The position numbers and the translations under genes are program-made. From Lytechinus variegatus (taxonomy: Eukaryota; Echinodermata; Echinoidea; Temnopleuroida; Toxopneustidae), in NCBI RefSeq assembly GCF_018143015.1, contig NC_054754.1, forward strand, positions 23,424,758 to 23,488,757: DNA of 64,000 nucleotides, in the 5' to 3' direction. The number at the start of each line of letters is the position of its first letter. Position 1 is the first letter of the stretch. Of this stretch, positions 58,101-64,000 are shown piece after piece. Under the pieces are notes generated by a model. That model was given only the letters and a program-made list of their open reading frames with translations, was not told the origin of the DNA and searched no databases.

Positions 58101-60025
58101 ATACGTTTTGTAGATATCCTGTAAATTCATATTTTAATTGATTTCTTAAAGATTCATTGTGCTTCTCTTTGTTTAAAAAGGAAACTGTGCAAATTTATTT
58201 GGTAAAAATATGACATCAATGGATTTCCATACAGTTGAGATTGATCGGATTAATCAAACCTCTTTGTAAGATGGGGCCCAGATCTGCTTCCTGCAACAAG
58301 AAGTAAATTCTTAGACGCGAGAGCTGAAAATTGATTGACTGTAAAATTTTGATAAAAATTTGCAATTGATTGCAAATGTCGTCTTGCAATGCCCCCAAAT
58401 AATAGACTTAGAACTCGTGCATTTAATAATCTATTTGCCAAGGGTTATTGTGGGTTTGAACTCAAGGGTTATCGTGGGTTTGAGCCCAAGGATTATTGTG
58501 GGTTTTAGCTCAAGGGTTATGGTGGGTTTTCAGCTCAAGGGTCAGACATAACATGAAATTAAATATCCTGTTGGTCAAAATACATGATGTTCCATTGACT
58601 TTTTTTCAAATTTATCTCTTGATAGTAAAATCCTCATCGCCACCGGCATCGCCTGAGGTTTCAAGAAAGAAGCCAGCTTTCATGAAGAATCTTCGCAAGA
58701 AAGACACGCCCAAGAGAAAAGATCAGGAGCGGCGGAACAGTTCCTCAGCCGAAGATGAGCTGAAGCTTCTTTCCAGAGACCACCACATGGACCACAAGAA
58801 TTCTCCAATCCATCGGAAAGAGAACGGAGTTCCCAAAATGCTTGGTGATATCGTTGGACATGAATTAAATTGTGTACTGCCTGGGACATCACCTCCCGGT
58901 AATAGTGGCTCAGATGGCGTGCATGACGGCTTTAACTCGGGCTTTGGCCCTCGGACAGCTCTAAGGCCGCCTGGTAGTGGATTCGGGGGAGGGGATGGGA
59001 AGAAGACAAAGCCATCGAGAATAGCGAAAGAACCTAAAATAGAGAAAAAACCTAGTCTAGAGAATATCGCAGATGCTAATGAATCGTACCCAATCCCCAG
59101 ATCGCCCTCGAGTCCAACGTTAGATCGTAAAAACAAGAACCCTGTTATAAGAGAAGGAAATGGAGAGGTGCATGGACATATGGTAGGAAAACCTGCCTTT
59201 AAACCTCTTCCTGCAAAACCTAGTAAACCTAGCAACTGGCCAGAAAACGGTGGTCATGACAGTTCAAAAGAGCCACTTGGGAAAACCAAGTCGCTACCAT
59301 TTTACCAAGAGCAAGTTGACCAATTGGAATCGCCGGACACGGACAATTTCAAAGACCTGCCAACGTCTCCAACGGGTCGTAGTCGAGACAAACGAAAAGA
59401 CATTGTGAGACCGTCTGTCCCTCCTCCTGCCCCGCCTCCTGCTAGATTAGCTAGTCCTGTTGAATCCCCAACCACCCCTAGCCCCAGGGGTTCCCCCTCA
59501 AGGTCGTTCTTGAACAGTAAGCCTCAGATTAAAGGGGCCAAACCCCAAATCAAAGGACCAAAGCCAATCATTACCAGCCCCAAACCTGAAATTACCATCC
59601 CAAGGTCATCGCCCAACGTGAGTCCCGGTGTCAAGTTACGCCCCGAGAAGCGCGCATCGGCAAGAAAGCGTGGCAATTCACCGATCAAGAATGATTCTTC
59701 CGGACAGGGTGGAAAGGCTGAAGTCCTACAGATGGCCGAAATGCTGTACGCTCAGACAAACATGCTCATCCAGAACGGCGAATACAGCAAATATAGCGGC
59801 GAACTTTGCTCAGAGTTGGACAACTTCTTCAAGCAGTGCACCAAGCACGTAGATTCTGTCATGGTCAAGGCACGCTTCTCGTTCCGGGAAATTTTGAACT
59901 CTCTGGAGTCAAACACAAAGTCGCTGAGAGTCCGTTGGTCTTCCGCTTCCAGCAGTGAACTGGAAAGAATAGTTAAGGACTTGCATACAAACGTGTCTGA
60001 CATTCGTGGCATCGTTCAGCGGTAG
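39918..60025 (+). CDS. ABL: Abl-family non-receptor tyrosine kinase, nine exons (5' exon missing)
   Basis: Joined exons: 39918-40106, 44940-45241, 46894-47166, 47772-47856, 50310-50487, 52840-53024, 56525-56715, 57521-57710, 58626-60025. They total 2993 nt, that is 2 leading nt, 996 codons and TAG, and every junction keeps frame with AG/GT borders. Numbering from the first full codon: SH3 about 43-99 (ALYDF-like LYDF at 47-50), SH2 about 107-198 ([11 protein letters not shown]), kinase about 215-470, basic/proline-rich tail, and F-actin-binding domain about 894-996. Kinase residues visible are the glycine loop [10 protein letters not shown] (229-238), Lys251, helix-C Glu266, gatekeeper Thr295, HRD Asp343, DFG Asp361 and activation-loop Tyr373. 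SH3-SH2-kinase order plus the C-terminal domain separates Abl from Src and Csk families. Abl couples signals to actin remodelling and the DNA-damage response. The start codon and promoter are not in the recognised part. Confidence 0.96.
40158..41437. mobile_element. Foldback element built of CCATTTNGTC words, in Abl intron
   Basis: The left arm (40158-40340) repeats gccaatttgtccaat / ccatttggtctaat words. The right arm (41240-41437) repeats the complement (attggaccaaatgg, gaccatgtggcgag, gacaaatcggcaat). An unrelated element at 40349-41231 is nested between them. It starts about 50 bp after Abl exon 1. Confidence 0.75.
40349..41231. mobile_element. Nested DNA-transposon-like element
   Basis: CAGAGTTGCTAA at the left and TTAGCATCTCTG at the right are short terminal inverted repeats of hAT type (CAGAG...). 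ATTGTG(CA) flanks both sides as a possible 6-8 bp target duplication. The interior (gcggatttt..., cccgccaggggccctggg) is non-coding, so it is non-autonomous. Confidence 0.6.
41438..44150. other. Abl intron, no further features
   Basis: AT-rich unique DNA. I see no exon or recognisable transposon here. Confidence 0.55.
44151..44312 (+). repeat. Three-copy 55-bp tandem repeat
   Basis: aacaatggaaaggaacgttt...gattctcaagatgataaa at 44151, 44206 and 44261, nearly identical. It lies in the intron before the SH2 exon. Confidence 0.9.
44417..44893. mobile_element. Foldback element with self-palindromic ends, next to Abl exon 2
   Basis: TAGGTGGTTTCAGACCGCCTCG at the left mirrors CGAGGCGGTTTGAGACCGCC (then TA) at the right. 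Each end is itself a palindrome (GGCGGTTT-GAGACCGCC). The interior repeats words such as aattacgngaactt and gcaggtattt in both orientations. The last base is 46 bp before the SH2 exon, so branch point and pyrimidine tract must lie in 44894-44939. Confidence 0.75.
44940..45241 (+). CDS. ABL: Abl exon 2: rest of SH3 and most of SH2
   Basis: The acceptor tctttccag is before 44940 and the donor GTTTGT is at 45242; phases are 1 in and 0 out. It encodes [17 protein letters not shown]...[10 protein letters not shown], the SH3 ligand face with Trp77 and Tyr95. The SH3-SH2 connector [11 protein letters not shown] follows, then SH2 with [11 protein letters not shown], whose Arg is the phosphotyrosine-binding residue, and the RVYHYRI strand. 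The exon is 302 nt. The vertebrate counterpart, as I recall it, is 296 nt, the extra codons being in the KKLKNGKTG loop. A foldback element ends at 44893, only 46 bp upstream. Confidence 0.96.
45242..46389. other. Abl intron, no features
   Basis: Unique AT-rich DNA. Confidence 0.6.
46390..46548. mobile_element. Short hairpin MITE
   Basis: ggggactgttgcagacagag...gcaattaatcgcaactctg mirrors tttaaacgcaactc...tttctgcaacgggcccc. gattttcaaccaatc and gattgattttttagg lie inside. It is non-coding. Confidence 0.7.
46720..46857 (-). mobile_element. Inverted SINE fragment before Abl exon 3
   Basis: The reverse complement (cttgttggaatgctccactg, ggagtggagaaagtgcat, then gcttagagatatcattctgg) matches the 3' half of the SINE at 31523-31862. 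The trinucleotide tail is seen as gatgatgataatattc near 46720. It ends about 36 bp before the exon at 46894. Confidence 0.65.
46894..47166 (+). CDS. ABL: Abl exon 3: end of SH2, SH2-kinase linker, kinase N-lobe
   Basis: The acceptor ttttccccag is before 46894 and the donor GTTTGT is at 47167, phase 0 on both sides, 273 nt. The exon begins [19 protein letters not shown] (SH2 end), continues through the linker [17 protein letters not shown], and reaches the glycine-rich loop [11 protein letters not shown]. It closes with VAVKTLR carrying catalytic Lys251. The 273-nt length equals that of the matching vertebrate exon from memory. A minus-oriented SINE remnant lies directly upstream, and its reading frame runs open into the exon, which makes a longer ORF that should not be taken as coding. 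Confidence 0.96.
47167..48639. other. Abl introns around exon 4, no features
   Basis: Apart from exon 4 (47772-47856) and short simple repeats near 48290-48370 (GATA and AATTC type), this is featureless AT-rich DNA. Confidence 0.6.
47772..47856 (+). CDS. ABL: Abl exon 4: kinase helix C
   Basis: The 85-nt exon has acceptor tgtttgtacag and donor GTAAGG at 47857, phase 0 in and 1 out. It encodes [28 protein letters not shown] plus one nt of Gly283. Glu266 in FLREA is the helix-C glutamate that salt-bridges Lys251 in the active kinase. The length of 85 nt matches vertebrate ABL exon 5 from memory. It is too short to be found by ORF length alone, and the homology and phase agreement with both neighbours support it. 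Confidence 0.96.
48640..49140 (+). repeat. Degenerate ~90-bp tandem repeat
   Basis: Several diverged units of the type tataaaagcacttngagacatta(t)cactgtgtaatgt (near 48730, 48920, 48985, 49075). It is non-coding, within an Abl intron. Confidence 0.5.
49179..49664. mobile_element. Foldback-like element
   Basis: agtttaaccctgacaaaaag...ttgtaaaaatagc on the left is mirrored by gctatttttacaacaaag...cagggtgaagtt on the right. The arms are imperfect and the middle is AT-rich. It lies directly before the decayed exon copy at 49707. Confidence 0.45.
49707..49800 (+). pseudogene. Decayed copy of Abl exon 5 in the preceding intron
   Basis: gtgtatgcacaagagaaccc at about 49714 aligns with gtgtatgcacgagagagccc at the start of the real exon (50311). 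cagaattcacgctgtatggc then aligns with the exon's cggaattcatgccctatggt. Between them about 8 nt are missing, which breaks the frame, and the AG acceptor is absent (atgt). Similarity fades after about 80-100 nt. It is therefore a relic of an exon duplication, not an alternative exon. Confidence 0.65.
50094..50285 (+). repeat. Tetranucleotide microsatellite (AATG/AATA/AAGT)
   Basis: About 190 bp of interrupted four-base repeats (aatgaataaatgaataaata), ending some 24 bp before Abl exon 5. Confidence 0.95.
50310..50487 (+). CDS. ABL: Abl exon 5: gatekeeper, hinge and HR of the catalytic loop
   Basis: The 178-nt exon has acceptor ccttaaactag and donor GTTAGT at 50488, phase 1 in and 2 out. It encodes [24 protein letters not shown] through [23 protein letters not shown]. 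Thr295 in YIVTEFM is the gatekeeper, and FM follows as in vertebrate ABL. About 190 bp of AAAT/GAAT-type microsatellite ends some 20 bp before the exon, so the acceptor's pyrimidine tract is short (atattattccttaaactag). A decayed copy of this exon lies about 600 bp upstream. Confidence 0.96.
50605..51352 (+). mobile_element. piggyBac-like MITE in Abl intron
   Basis: TTAACCCTATCTAGGCTGGG and CCTGGCCTAGATAGGGTTAA are terminal inverted repeats ending in TTAA, 748 bp. The body shares ccgcgcgatcgcgcc and gttgcgcaagacttg with 32874-33618. It begins about 115 bp after Abl exon 5. Confidence 0.8.
51353..52646. other. Abl intron, no features
   Basis: Unique AT-rich DNA. aaaggggttgttcaacttca (51700) may be the edge of a degraded MITE. 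Confidence 0.5.
52647..52823 (+). repeat. Two-copy ~100-bp tandem repeat before Abl exon 6
   Basis: ttaactctcttttgaccatg...atgatatgagaaagcaaat is repeated as tcaactctctcttggtcgtg...atgatatgacgaagcaaat, each ending acaaagaaacaatttga(a/t)gtg. The second copy runs to within about 17 bp of the exon and supplies its upstream region. Confidence 0.85.
52840..53024 (+). CDS. ABL: Abl exon 6: catalytic loop, DFG and activation loop
   Basis: The 185-nt exon has acceptor ccccataacag and donor GTATGT at 53025, phase 2 in and 1 out. It encodes [20 protein letters not shown], then [16 protein letters not shown] and [20 protein letters not shown], ending SDVW. Asp343 (HRD), Asn348, Asp361 (DFG), activation-loop Tyr373 and the APE motif are all present. 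Vertebrate ABL has YTAHAG where this has YTAQAG. The DLAARN signature marks a tyrosine kinase. A two-copy tandem repeat reaches to within about 17 bp of the acceptor. Confidence 0.96.
53515..53527. repeat. 13-bp target-site duplication, left
   Basis: tgataatgttaat occurs here and exactly again at 55764-55776, just outside the two ends of the Penelope-like element. This fixes the insertion boundaries. Confidence 0.8.
53770..53799 (-). ncRNA. Hammerhead-ribozyme-like core in left terminal repeat
   Basis: Read on the element's coding strand: CTGAAGA, then GGACAG/CTGTCC able to form stem II around a TCAAC loop, then GAAAC. These are the two conserved hammerhead boxes in the right order, and Penelope-like elements are known to carry hammerheads. 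One extra C sits between the first box and stem II, and I could not assign the cleavage triplet with confidence. The mirror copy is at 55452-55481 on +. Confidence 0.4.
54018..55445 (-). CDS. Penelope-like retroelement ORF: partial reverse transcriptase and GIY-YIG endonuclease
   Basis: This 475-codon frame has RT motifs [16 protein letters not shown] (about 53-68) and [13 protein letters not shown] (86-98, catalytic YVDD), plus the KF...IPFLD palm region (about 120-135). A GIY-YIG endonuclease follows: [19 protein letters not shown] (289-307), DTRLKEHK (310-317) and a later Glu in REAIEIHQ (361-368). A Pro/His-rich tail ends it. RT joined to C-terminal GIY-YIG is diagnostic of Penelope-like elements. 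The N-terminal RT, including the palm motif with the first catalytic Asp, is missing: the frame starts inside terminal-repeat DNA ([10 protein letters not shown]). The copy is therefore 5'-truncated and could not act alone. It lies antisense in an Abl intron. Confidence 0.92.
   Translation of the reverse strand: MFARRAACGRSACDSDLASRTNLTPDQIHDLLLTCLNSNSFKWRNNYYKQLQGAAMGSPLSPIIANIFMEHFEHQALKTADKPPSLWLRYVDDTFVIWPHSTPDLHQFLNHLNNQHPSIKFTMETQRDNSIPFLDVLITKTPSGFPSHQVYRKPTHTDRYLNFRSHHHPSIHQSVANTLIRRAHQLSDKAHLHQELKHVTNALTTINHYPRRRIKTQPPNHQPSTNSTENPSETKPVATIVLPYIGKTSHRLQRILHSANILVRHQSSRKLHSILHSHKDKHPSNKQPGVYRIPCDCGKVYIGETGRDFDTRLKEHKTHHRRSDWDRSAIVKHAQQENHRIEWERSHLITNIRHWNTRRVREAIEIHQHNTVPQDPGLHINSIWHPILRHHQTSNQSTNNQPSTVTPPSPPTQHSSLIASPTQPGTPPTHTPPPPTPRYNLRRRPNTSSVHQATHSLPPKLTRRVRRPTRTDRHH
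55452..55481 (+). ncRNA. Hammerhead-ribozyme-like core in right terminal repeat
   Basis: This is the same CTGAAGA...GGACAG-TCAAC-CTGTCC...GAAAC arrangement as at 53770-53799, but on the + strand because the terminal repeats are inverted. It would be present in Abl pre-mRNA in the sense orientation. Confidence 0.4.
55764..55776. repeat. 13-bp target-site duplication, right
   Basis: tgataatgttaat matches the left copy at 53515-53527. About 38 bp of element sequence (attgtacatgcc...caacatc) lies between the inverted repeat and this duplication, so the right end is slightly longer than the left. Confidence 0.8.
55777..56231. other. Abl intron, no clear features
   Basis: aaggtgcacatatccattc... 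to 56220 is repeat-like (gagtggggaagggatttccagagacggg), but I could not identify a family. Confidence 0.45.
56232..56515 (+). mobile_element. SINE abutting Abl exon 7
   Basis: The body gcgtgtttttcttcagcaag...tttacccacat...ggtgaggtgtatgggtaccc...cggctcggctacagccgggg, then cttatataaatgg and a tail of tatttattattgttattctt. The middle matches 57310-57425. The tail runs straight into attccctcacag, the acceptor of the exon at 56525. The 5' tRNA-like head is truncated. Confidence 0.7.
56525..56715 (+). CDS. ABL: Abl exon 7: kinase C-lobe
   Basis: The 191-nt exon has acceptor attccctcacag and donor GTGAGT at 56716, phase 1 in and 0 out. It encodes [20 protein letters not shown] through [20 protein letters not shown] and [13 protein letters not shown]. 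In vertebrates, as I recall, an intron separates the RAC and WQW segments (exons of 153 and 90 nt). Here that position (KCWEW) is uninterrupted and the intron falls instead after PSFS. The 3' tail of a SINE lies directly upstream. Confidence 0.95.
56914..57211. mobile_element. Two adjacent hairpin MITEs of one family
   Basis: The second copy (57088-57211) is ggggcctgtaacataaagct...tgtgtatgatcaatcat...aagctttatgttacaggacc. The first (about 56914-57032) is gggccgtgtggtataaagcc...gtgtatgatcaatcac...aagctttatgttacggggtcc. The ends are inverted in each. Confidence 0.7.
57262..57425 (+). mobile_element. tRNA-derived SINE, 5' part
   Basis: A tRNA-like head contains box B GGTTCGATTCC (about 57312) after gatcggagggacgtg. 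It continues into the body shared with 56232-56515 (tttacccacattg, gcactcaacccaggtgagg, gggtacccggcaggaagaaa). It stops about 95 bp before Abl exon 8, with no TTA tail. Confidence 0.7.
57521..57710 (+). CDS. ABL: Abl exon 8: end of kinase and basic segment
   Basis: The 190-nt exon has acceptor gctctttcag and donor GTGACT at 57711, phase 0 in and 1 out. It starts [20 protein letters not shown], matching the helix that closes the Abl kinase domain. It continues into a basic, possibly nuclear-localising stretch, [18 protein letters not shown], and ends with [10 protein letters not shown]. Beyond the kinase helix the sequence is poorly conserved between phyla, so identity there rests on frame continuity. 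Confidence 0.92.
57858..57990 (+). pseudogene. Duplicated fragment of Abl exon 9 in the preceding intron
   Basis: This segment copies 58652-58785 of exon 9. The copy reads [20 protein letters not shown] and on to [12 protein letters not shown], then runs into a stop (TGA) 9 codons later. Four amino-acid changes relative to the exon are visible (K to M, P to T, R to I, K to E), more than silent drift would give. There is no acceptor at its start and no donor at its end. It is framed by a near-perfect 29-30 bp direct repeat (57831-57860 and 57998-58026). I infer a non-functional partial duplication; a haplotype-assembly artefact is possible but fits the divergence less well. Confidence 0.85.
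58019..58275. mobile_element. MITE, GGGGCC/AAGCCAGCAA family, Abl intron copy
   Basis: gggcccctacaaggagttgc...atggaaagccagcaacatca at the left and ggatttccatacag...ctctttgtaagatggggccc at the right mirror each other. Its left end touches the direct repeat that follows the duplicated exon-9 fragment. Confidence 0.75.
58439..58548 (+). repeat. Four-copy ~26-bp tandem repeat
   Basis: caagggttattgtgggtttg, caagggttatcgtgggtttg, caaggattattgtgggtttt and caagggttatggtgggtttt each followed by (a/g)(a/g)ctc or agccc. It lies about 80 bp before Abl exon 9, and its ATG is the false start of the longer frame. Confidence 0.85.
58626..60025 (+). CDS. ABL: Abl exon 9 (terminal): tail and F-actin-binding domain
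   Basis: The acceptor is ctcttgatag before 58626. The exon has 465 codons, residues 532-996, and stop TAG at 60023-60025. It opens with basic clusters ([23 protein letters not shown]) of nuclear-localisation type. A low-complexity S/P/K-rich region follows, with PxxP-like SH3-ligand sites near residues 792-805 ([12 protein letters not shown]) and repeated [17 protein letters not shown] units. The last 103 residues, from [11 protein letters not shown] to IVQR, have the helical pattern of the F-actin-binding domain that ends Abl proteins. The open frame extends upstream to 58496, but a homologous acceptor and phase put the exon start at 58626. Confidence 0.93.
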
Positions 60026-62163
60026 CTTGAGAGTGCATCTCTTTGATTGGACACAGCCAGTTGCAACTCAGTCGATCATCTACCGATATTATGTATGGGT
60101 GATGAATAGAAACACGGCCAGAAATGGAATATCGTGTGAAATGTTATTTGTAGATAATTGAAATGTTACACTTCTGATGCAATCATACTGCCCCTGTACT
60201 GAAAAAAATCTTACATTTTTTTCTTTCTTGACAAGGTGATTTAAGATATTGATCAGGAATTCTGCTGCAGATATTTGATCTTACTAAGAAATAACTACTT
60301 GAAAGCAACATATGAGCCAGAGGAATGTTAAAAGATACTATCGGCAGAATTGTGTGACATGACAACTCAAAGGTATTTGAAGTAGGTGCAAAATGTGATG
60401 CAGAGTTCATCGATTGATGTTATTATCAGCATGAGGACAGTTTGTAATATTGCTCATACTTAAATTGATCCTATGCCATCAATCCTTCATTTGAGGTATC
60501 AGAATATATCCTAAACAATGTCAGATGAAAATGTGAATGCTTTTACATGTAGCTGCGTTATGAAAAGCCAATTGTCCTTCATATTCACAGTCTCGTAGAA
60601 GATCCATATTGGTAGGCATAATTATTATCATACAGATGTGGTTGTTGAGAGTTGTTCTGACTTTCTGCTACATGTACGTTGACCTATTAGTTGGTGCAAA
60701 ATTGGCCAATCTTCATTGTTGGTGTTGGTGTTTGGAGGGCTTTAAAGGCTTCTGGACTGAACCTTAAAACATTGAATGAATAAGTTGTCAACCATTCGGA
60801 TACAGTAATCTGTTATTCCTATAGGCCCCTATTCTGAAGTCCTGGTCTGATTTAGGCTATGGTCTAACTGATATCCTGAGAAGCCGAAAAATGTCAAAAT
60901 TGATTAACGTTGTGTGTTCCTTATAAACTAGGCTCTTTCATCAAGCTGTAATGATGAAAAAGACTATTGTCATGATTCTCTGAAACTTAATTGAAAAATG
61001 ATTGGAGTGTCAAGTTAGCTGATAAATTGAACCAATATTTTGTATTTGTTACAAATGGCTATCCATAATTAAACCACAAATTTAGACCAGAGTTTTGATA
61101 AAACGTACTTAACAATACGGACCTTAGACTTCTACAGACACCACTTGGATCTTGTAGACAACCAGTTAACAAAATTCATACTAATCATGTGTGCTTATTG
61201 CTAAAAAAAACATGATATAATGGCAATCCCAGCACTAGCCTCATTTTGAGTTCGGTGTCACAGCTGGTGCTTGTTTGGCATCAACTTAAACACCAACTTC
61301 AACACCAATCGTGAAATCACCCATTATGTTAATTGTTGAATTGAAAATGTTGGTGTTAACTCAAACAAATTTGGGTGTTTCTAATTCTTGGCCCAACACC
61401 AAATTTAGATTTGTACAAATACTGATCCAATTATTGCCAAATCAGCATCAAGTTTATACATCTATCTGAGAGGTAGACTCATTTCAAGTTTTGTGTTAGA
61501 ACTTGTACTTGCGTGACAATAAACACCAAACTATAAAAGAGCTGCTATTGAAACTACATGTAGTATTGATTTTCAGTATTTAGTAATGAAAAATTAGAAG
61601 GATGCTGATGGTTTCGTAAGAAATACGAATTTCTATAGTTCCATTTTCATGTTTTGTCCCATGGTATTTCCTTAAAAATACTGATTTTCAGATGTTCTTG
61701 TTCAGGTTAGCAGCTTTGCTATAAATTACCCATTTTGTCTGCAGTTGGGAAAATATGCAGAAGATATTAATGTGGGCTGAATGTGAATCTAATGTATCTG
61801 ATCTGACATTGATTTTTACTTGCCAAATTAAAAAAAAATCATATATTCTAAATTTTAAGCACTCTATAAAAAGTCTTTTCTATGCAATCATCTTTTAAAG
61901 CTTTCACTTGATTTTCAGAATAGATTGAGTGTTTATATTTGGTAAGAAGCTTTAGAGGATACAAAAAACACATCATTGCCTTGTAAATTAATTTTTCATT
62001 AACACGATTAAAGCTAGAAAATGAGATCAGGGCCCAAATACACTCTAAAAAGTGAAAGGTTGGATAGGGGTAAAGAAAGCACCCTTTAAAAGGGCAGAGG
62101 AGTGAAAGTTTTTTTTTAAGGGTGGAAAACGCTGTACTCTGCACTTTTCCACCCTCTCGTGTT
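60026..62163 (+). other. Abl 3' UTR and downstream DNA
   Basis: No coding sequence. The UTR probably extends to just past the AATAAA at 61518. 61250-61400 has several copies of caacacca(a/c)-type words without clear periodicity. Confidence 0.5.
61518..61523 (+). terminator. Candidate poly(A) signal of Abl
   Basis: AATAAA in gcgtgacAATAAAcacc lies about 1.5 kb after the Abl stop. It is the first canonical hexamer I noticed after the stop in otherwise unremarkable 3' DNA. No cDNA is available to confirm use, and another AATAAA lies within the MITE at 62164. Confidence 0.4.
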
Positions 62164-62691
62164 TTAAAAGGATGGTCCGGGCTAAAAATATTTATATCTT
62201 CATACATAGAGTAGAATTCTCTGAGCAAAGTGCTGAAAATTTCATCAAAATCGGATAACAAATAAAGTTTACCAATATTTTGTGAAAACAGTCATCATGA
62301 ATATTCATTAGGTGGGCTGATGATGTCACATCTCCACTTTCTGTTTTCTTATGTTATTACATAAAATCATAATTTTTTCATTATTTCATACTCGTGTGAA
62401 TAATATGTCTCCCTTATAATGAAATAAGTTGCAGCAATAATATCTAATGCACTAAATCAGTTGTCAATCCAATTTTTCTAGTTCTTGGAGGAGGAAAAAA
62501 AATTGAATAAACCTAATTTCATATAATAAAATACAAAAGCACAAGTGGAGATGTGACATCAGCCCACCTAATGAATATTCATGACGACTGTTTTCACAAA
62601 ATATTGCTTTACTTTAAAATTAAATAACTTTGTTATTTGTTATCCGATTTTGATGAAATTTTCGGCATTTCCAGGTTAGACCATCCCTTAA
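62164..62691. mobile_element. TTAA-flanked ATGGTCC foldback MITE
   Basis: TTAAAAGGATGGTCCGGGC at the left and AGACCATCCCTTAA at the right. The long arms are shared with 16868-17454 (atgaatattcattaggtggg, gatgatgtcacatctcc). It contains aacaaataaag, an AATAAA that could be confused with a poly(A) signal. Confidence 0.8.
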
Positions 62692-62774
62692 AGAGTGTAT
62701 GGAAAGACAGCAATCCCAATATATCTAAAATGCATACGACTGTCAAACATGGTTTTTAAATATGATCCCCGTCC

Positions 62775-62930
62775 TACGTAGAGTCGTGATTGACCCAATC
62801 AACCACAACTGTGAAAAGCCAGCAACATCAACATGTTAATACAAGTTTGTTCAAAATATATTCAGAATATGATGTACATACATGCATTCATTGTTTCCTT
62901 GGAAATTCAGTGTTATCTTAAGCATCCATA
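62775..62930. mobile_element. Partial MITE of the AAGCCAGCAA family
   Basis: ctacgtagagtcgtgattga...caaccacaactgtg...aaagccagcaacatcaacat...caagtttgttca matches the left half of 58019-58275. The right half is missing. Confidence 0.55.
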
Positions 62931-64000
62931 TGGGCGCTTATGACTGTAGTTATCATCGCAGCAAATGAATGACCGATTAGTTGTAGCTTGAAAATATCGT
63001 ATGATTCTTAACTGACCTGAAGGTTTGCAATTATGATATCAGCATTAGCTGCAAGATGAAAAAAAAATGAATGAATAATGAATGAAGTCAAATAAGCCCT
63101 TATCTTCAGCAAGTTTTTGCAGGTAGACATATTCCTGTAATTATTCCCTGCATGGTGTATAAAAATTAACCTTCTTCATAGTGATAAAAAATATTTTATA
63201 GGAAAAGATATTTCTTGTATTTCTCTCCTGCGCAACATTCCAATTCAAATACGCCTCTTTAAAATTCTTTTTTTTTGATAAATAGCATAATATATTGATG
63301 AAGATATGATAATAATAGGCATTTATGTAGTGCCATCTATCTAGAGATAATCTTTTCCGTGGCTTTTGCTTGTCCACACTGCAACAGACTTGTCTGGGCG
63401 AAGATTAGGCTATTCGTCTTATCTTCAAACCCACAAGAATTTGTGAAGTTGTGGTCATCTTCACAAGCAAAGGATGAATGTCAAGACACACTATTATTTT
63501 TAGATTGGCTTTAGCTTGAACTGCCTTCTAGTGCTAAGTTTACTAAAGTGCTCTCTTTCCTTTCAATAATGTCGGGAGTGCGAATGACATTATTTCAAAA
63601 ATTCAACTTGGAAGTACAAGTGTCTTGCTCTTTAATAGCAGACAGATTGTCTGCCAATGACCACGAAGGTGCTAAGCCCTTTTTTGTCTTGTTGCACATG
63701 GAATTGTAGGAGTTTTTTAGAGAGAACACAAATTTCAGAAATACTGAATTTTCGAAAGTCGACTCATTGAAAACTTTGTCCTTTATAGTATTGTAGTGCG
63801 CAGTTGAGTATATACATGTACATACAGAAATTAAGCTACATTTATATAAATGTACAATTATTATTATCCTGTTTGAAAGAGCAAAGTATACCTTTTTCAT
63901 TAATTGAGGGGTGTGGTGGGACTCCAGGTAAAGTATTTCTTGAAATAAAAATTATTGAAAGGTAATTGGCTATAAGGATCACTCTTTTTTATAGGCATGC
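62931..64000. other. Gene-free downstream DNA
   Basis: AT-rich unique DNA to the window end. No exon of a next gene is seen. Confidence 0.55.

Noticed and set aside
58496-58625. In-frame ATG extension upstream of Abl exon 9
   Set aside because: It lies in a 26-bp tandem repeat and intron. Splice phase from exon 8 demands the acceptor at 58625.
58723-59235. Antisense 170-codon frame over Abl exon 9
   Set aside because: A shadow frame caused by codon composition of the sense exon.

Overview
The window looks like nuclear DNA of a marine deuterostome, most likely a sea urchin. It has AT-rich introns, split genes with canonical GT-AG junctions, homopolymer G/C tracts, tRNA-derived SINEs, a Penelope-like retroelement and very many short palindromic (foldback) elements. 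I base the echinoid call on the style of these repeats, not on a database match.

The one clearly functional gene is an Abelson-type non-receptor tyrosine kinase (Abl) on the + strand. Nine exons lie between 39918 and 60025 and splice into one open frame of 996 codons plus a TAG stop: linker, SH3, SH2, kinase, a long basic/proline-rich tail and a C-terminal F-actin-binding domain. All splice phases agree. The 5' (cap) exon was not found, so roughly the first 39.9 kb is either first intron or upstream DNA. A candidate AATAAA poly(A) signal lies at 61518.

Region 1-39.9 kb is mostly repeats. From left to right: unique DNA with a few GC-rich islands (1-2.9 kb); a foldback element with a nested tandem array (3-4.7 kb); a possible minus-strand exon (5.3 kb); an element made of repeated ATTTCGT/ACGAAAT dyads (6.9-8.2 kb) whose inverted twin lies at 37-38.3 kb; more foldback elements (8.3-14.4 kb), including a second tandem array; a broken THAP-domain gene on + (14.7-23 kb) and an older-looking inverted copy of it on - (25.3-29 kb); TTAA-flanked piggyBac-like MITEs; three copies of a C/G-capped element (22.2, 34.9, 36.4 kb); and SINEs (31 kb).

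Inside the Abl gene, transposons crowd the exons. A foldback element ends 46 bp before the SH2 exon, a SINE remnant ends about 36 bp before the next exon, and a SINE tail runs into the acceptor of the exon at 56525. A 5'-truncated Penelope-like element (reverse transcriptase plus GIY-YIG endonuclease) sits antisense at 53528-55763 with 13-bp target duplications. Two decayed copies of Abl's own exons lie in its introns, at about 49.7 and 57.9 kb.

The most unusual theme is a set of foldback elements, each built from its own short word repeated many times in both orientations (6.9, 9.6, 38.5, 40.2 and 44.4 kb). Also notable are arrays of AGGTCA-A-AGGTCA (DR1) motifs in two unrelated tandem repeats, and an empty-site/filled-site pair in the two THAP copies that dates one insertion.
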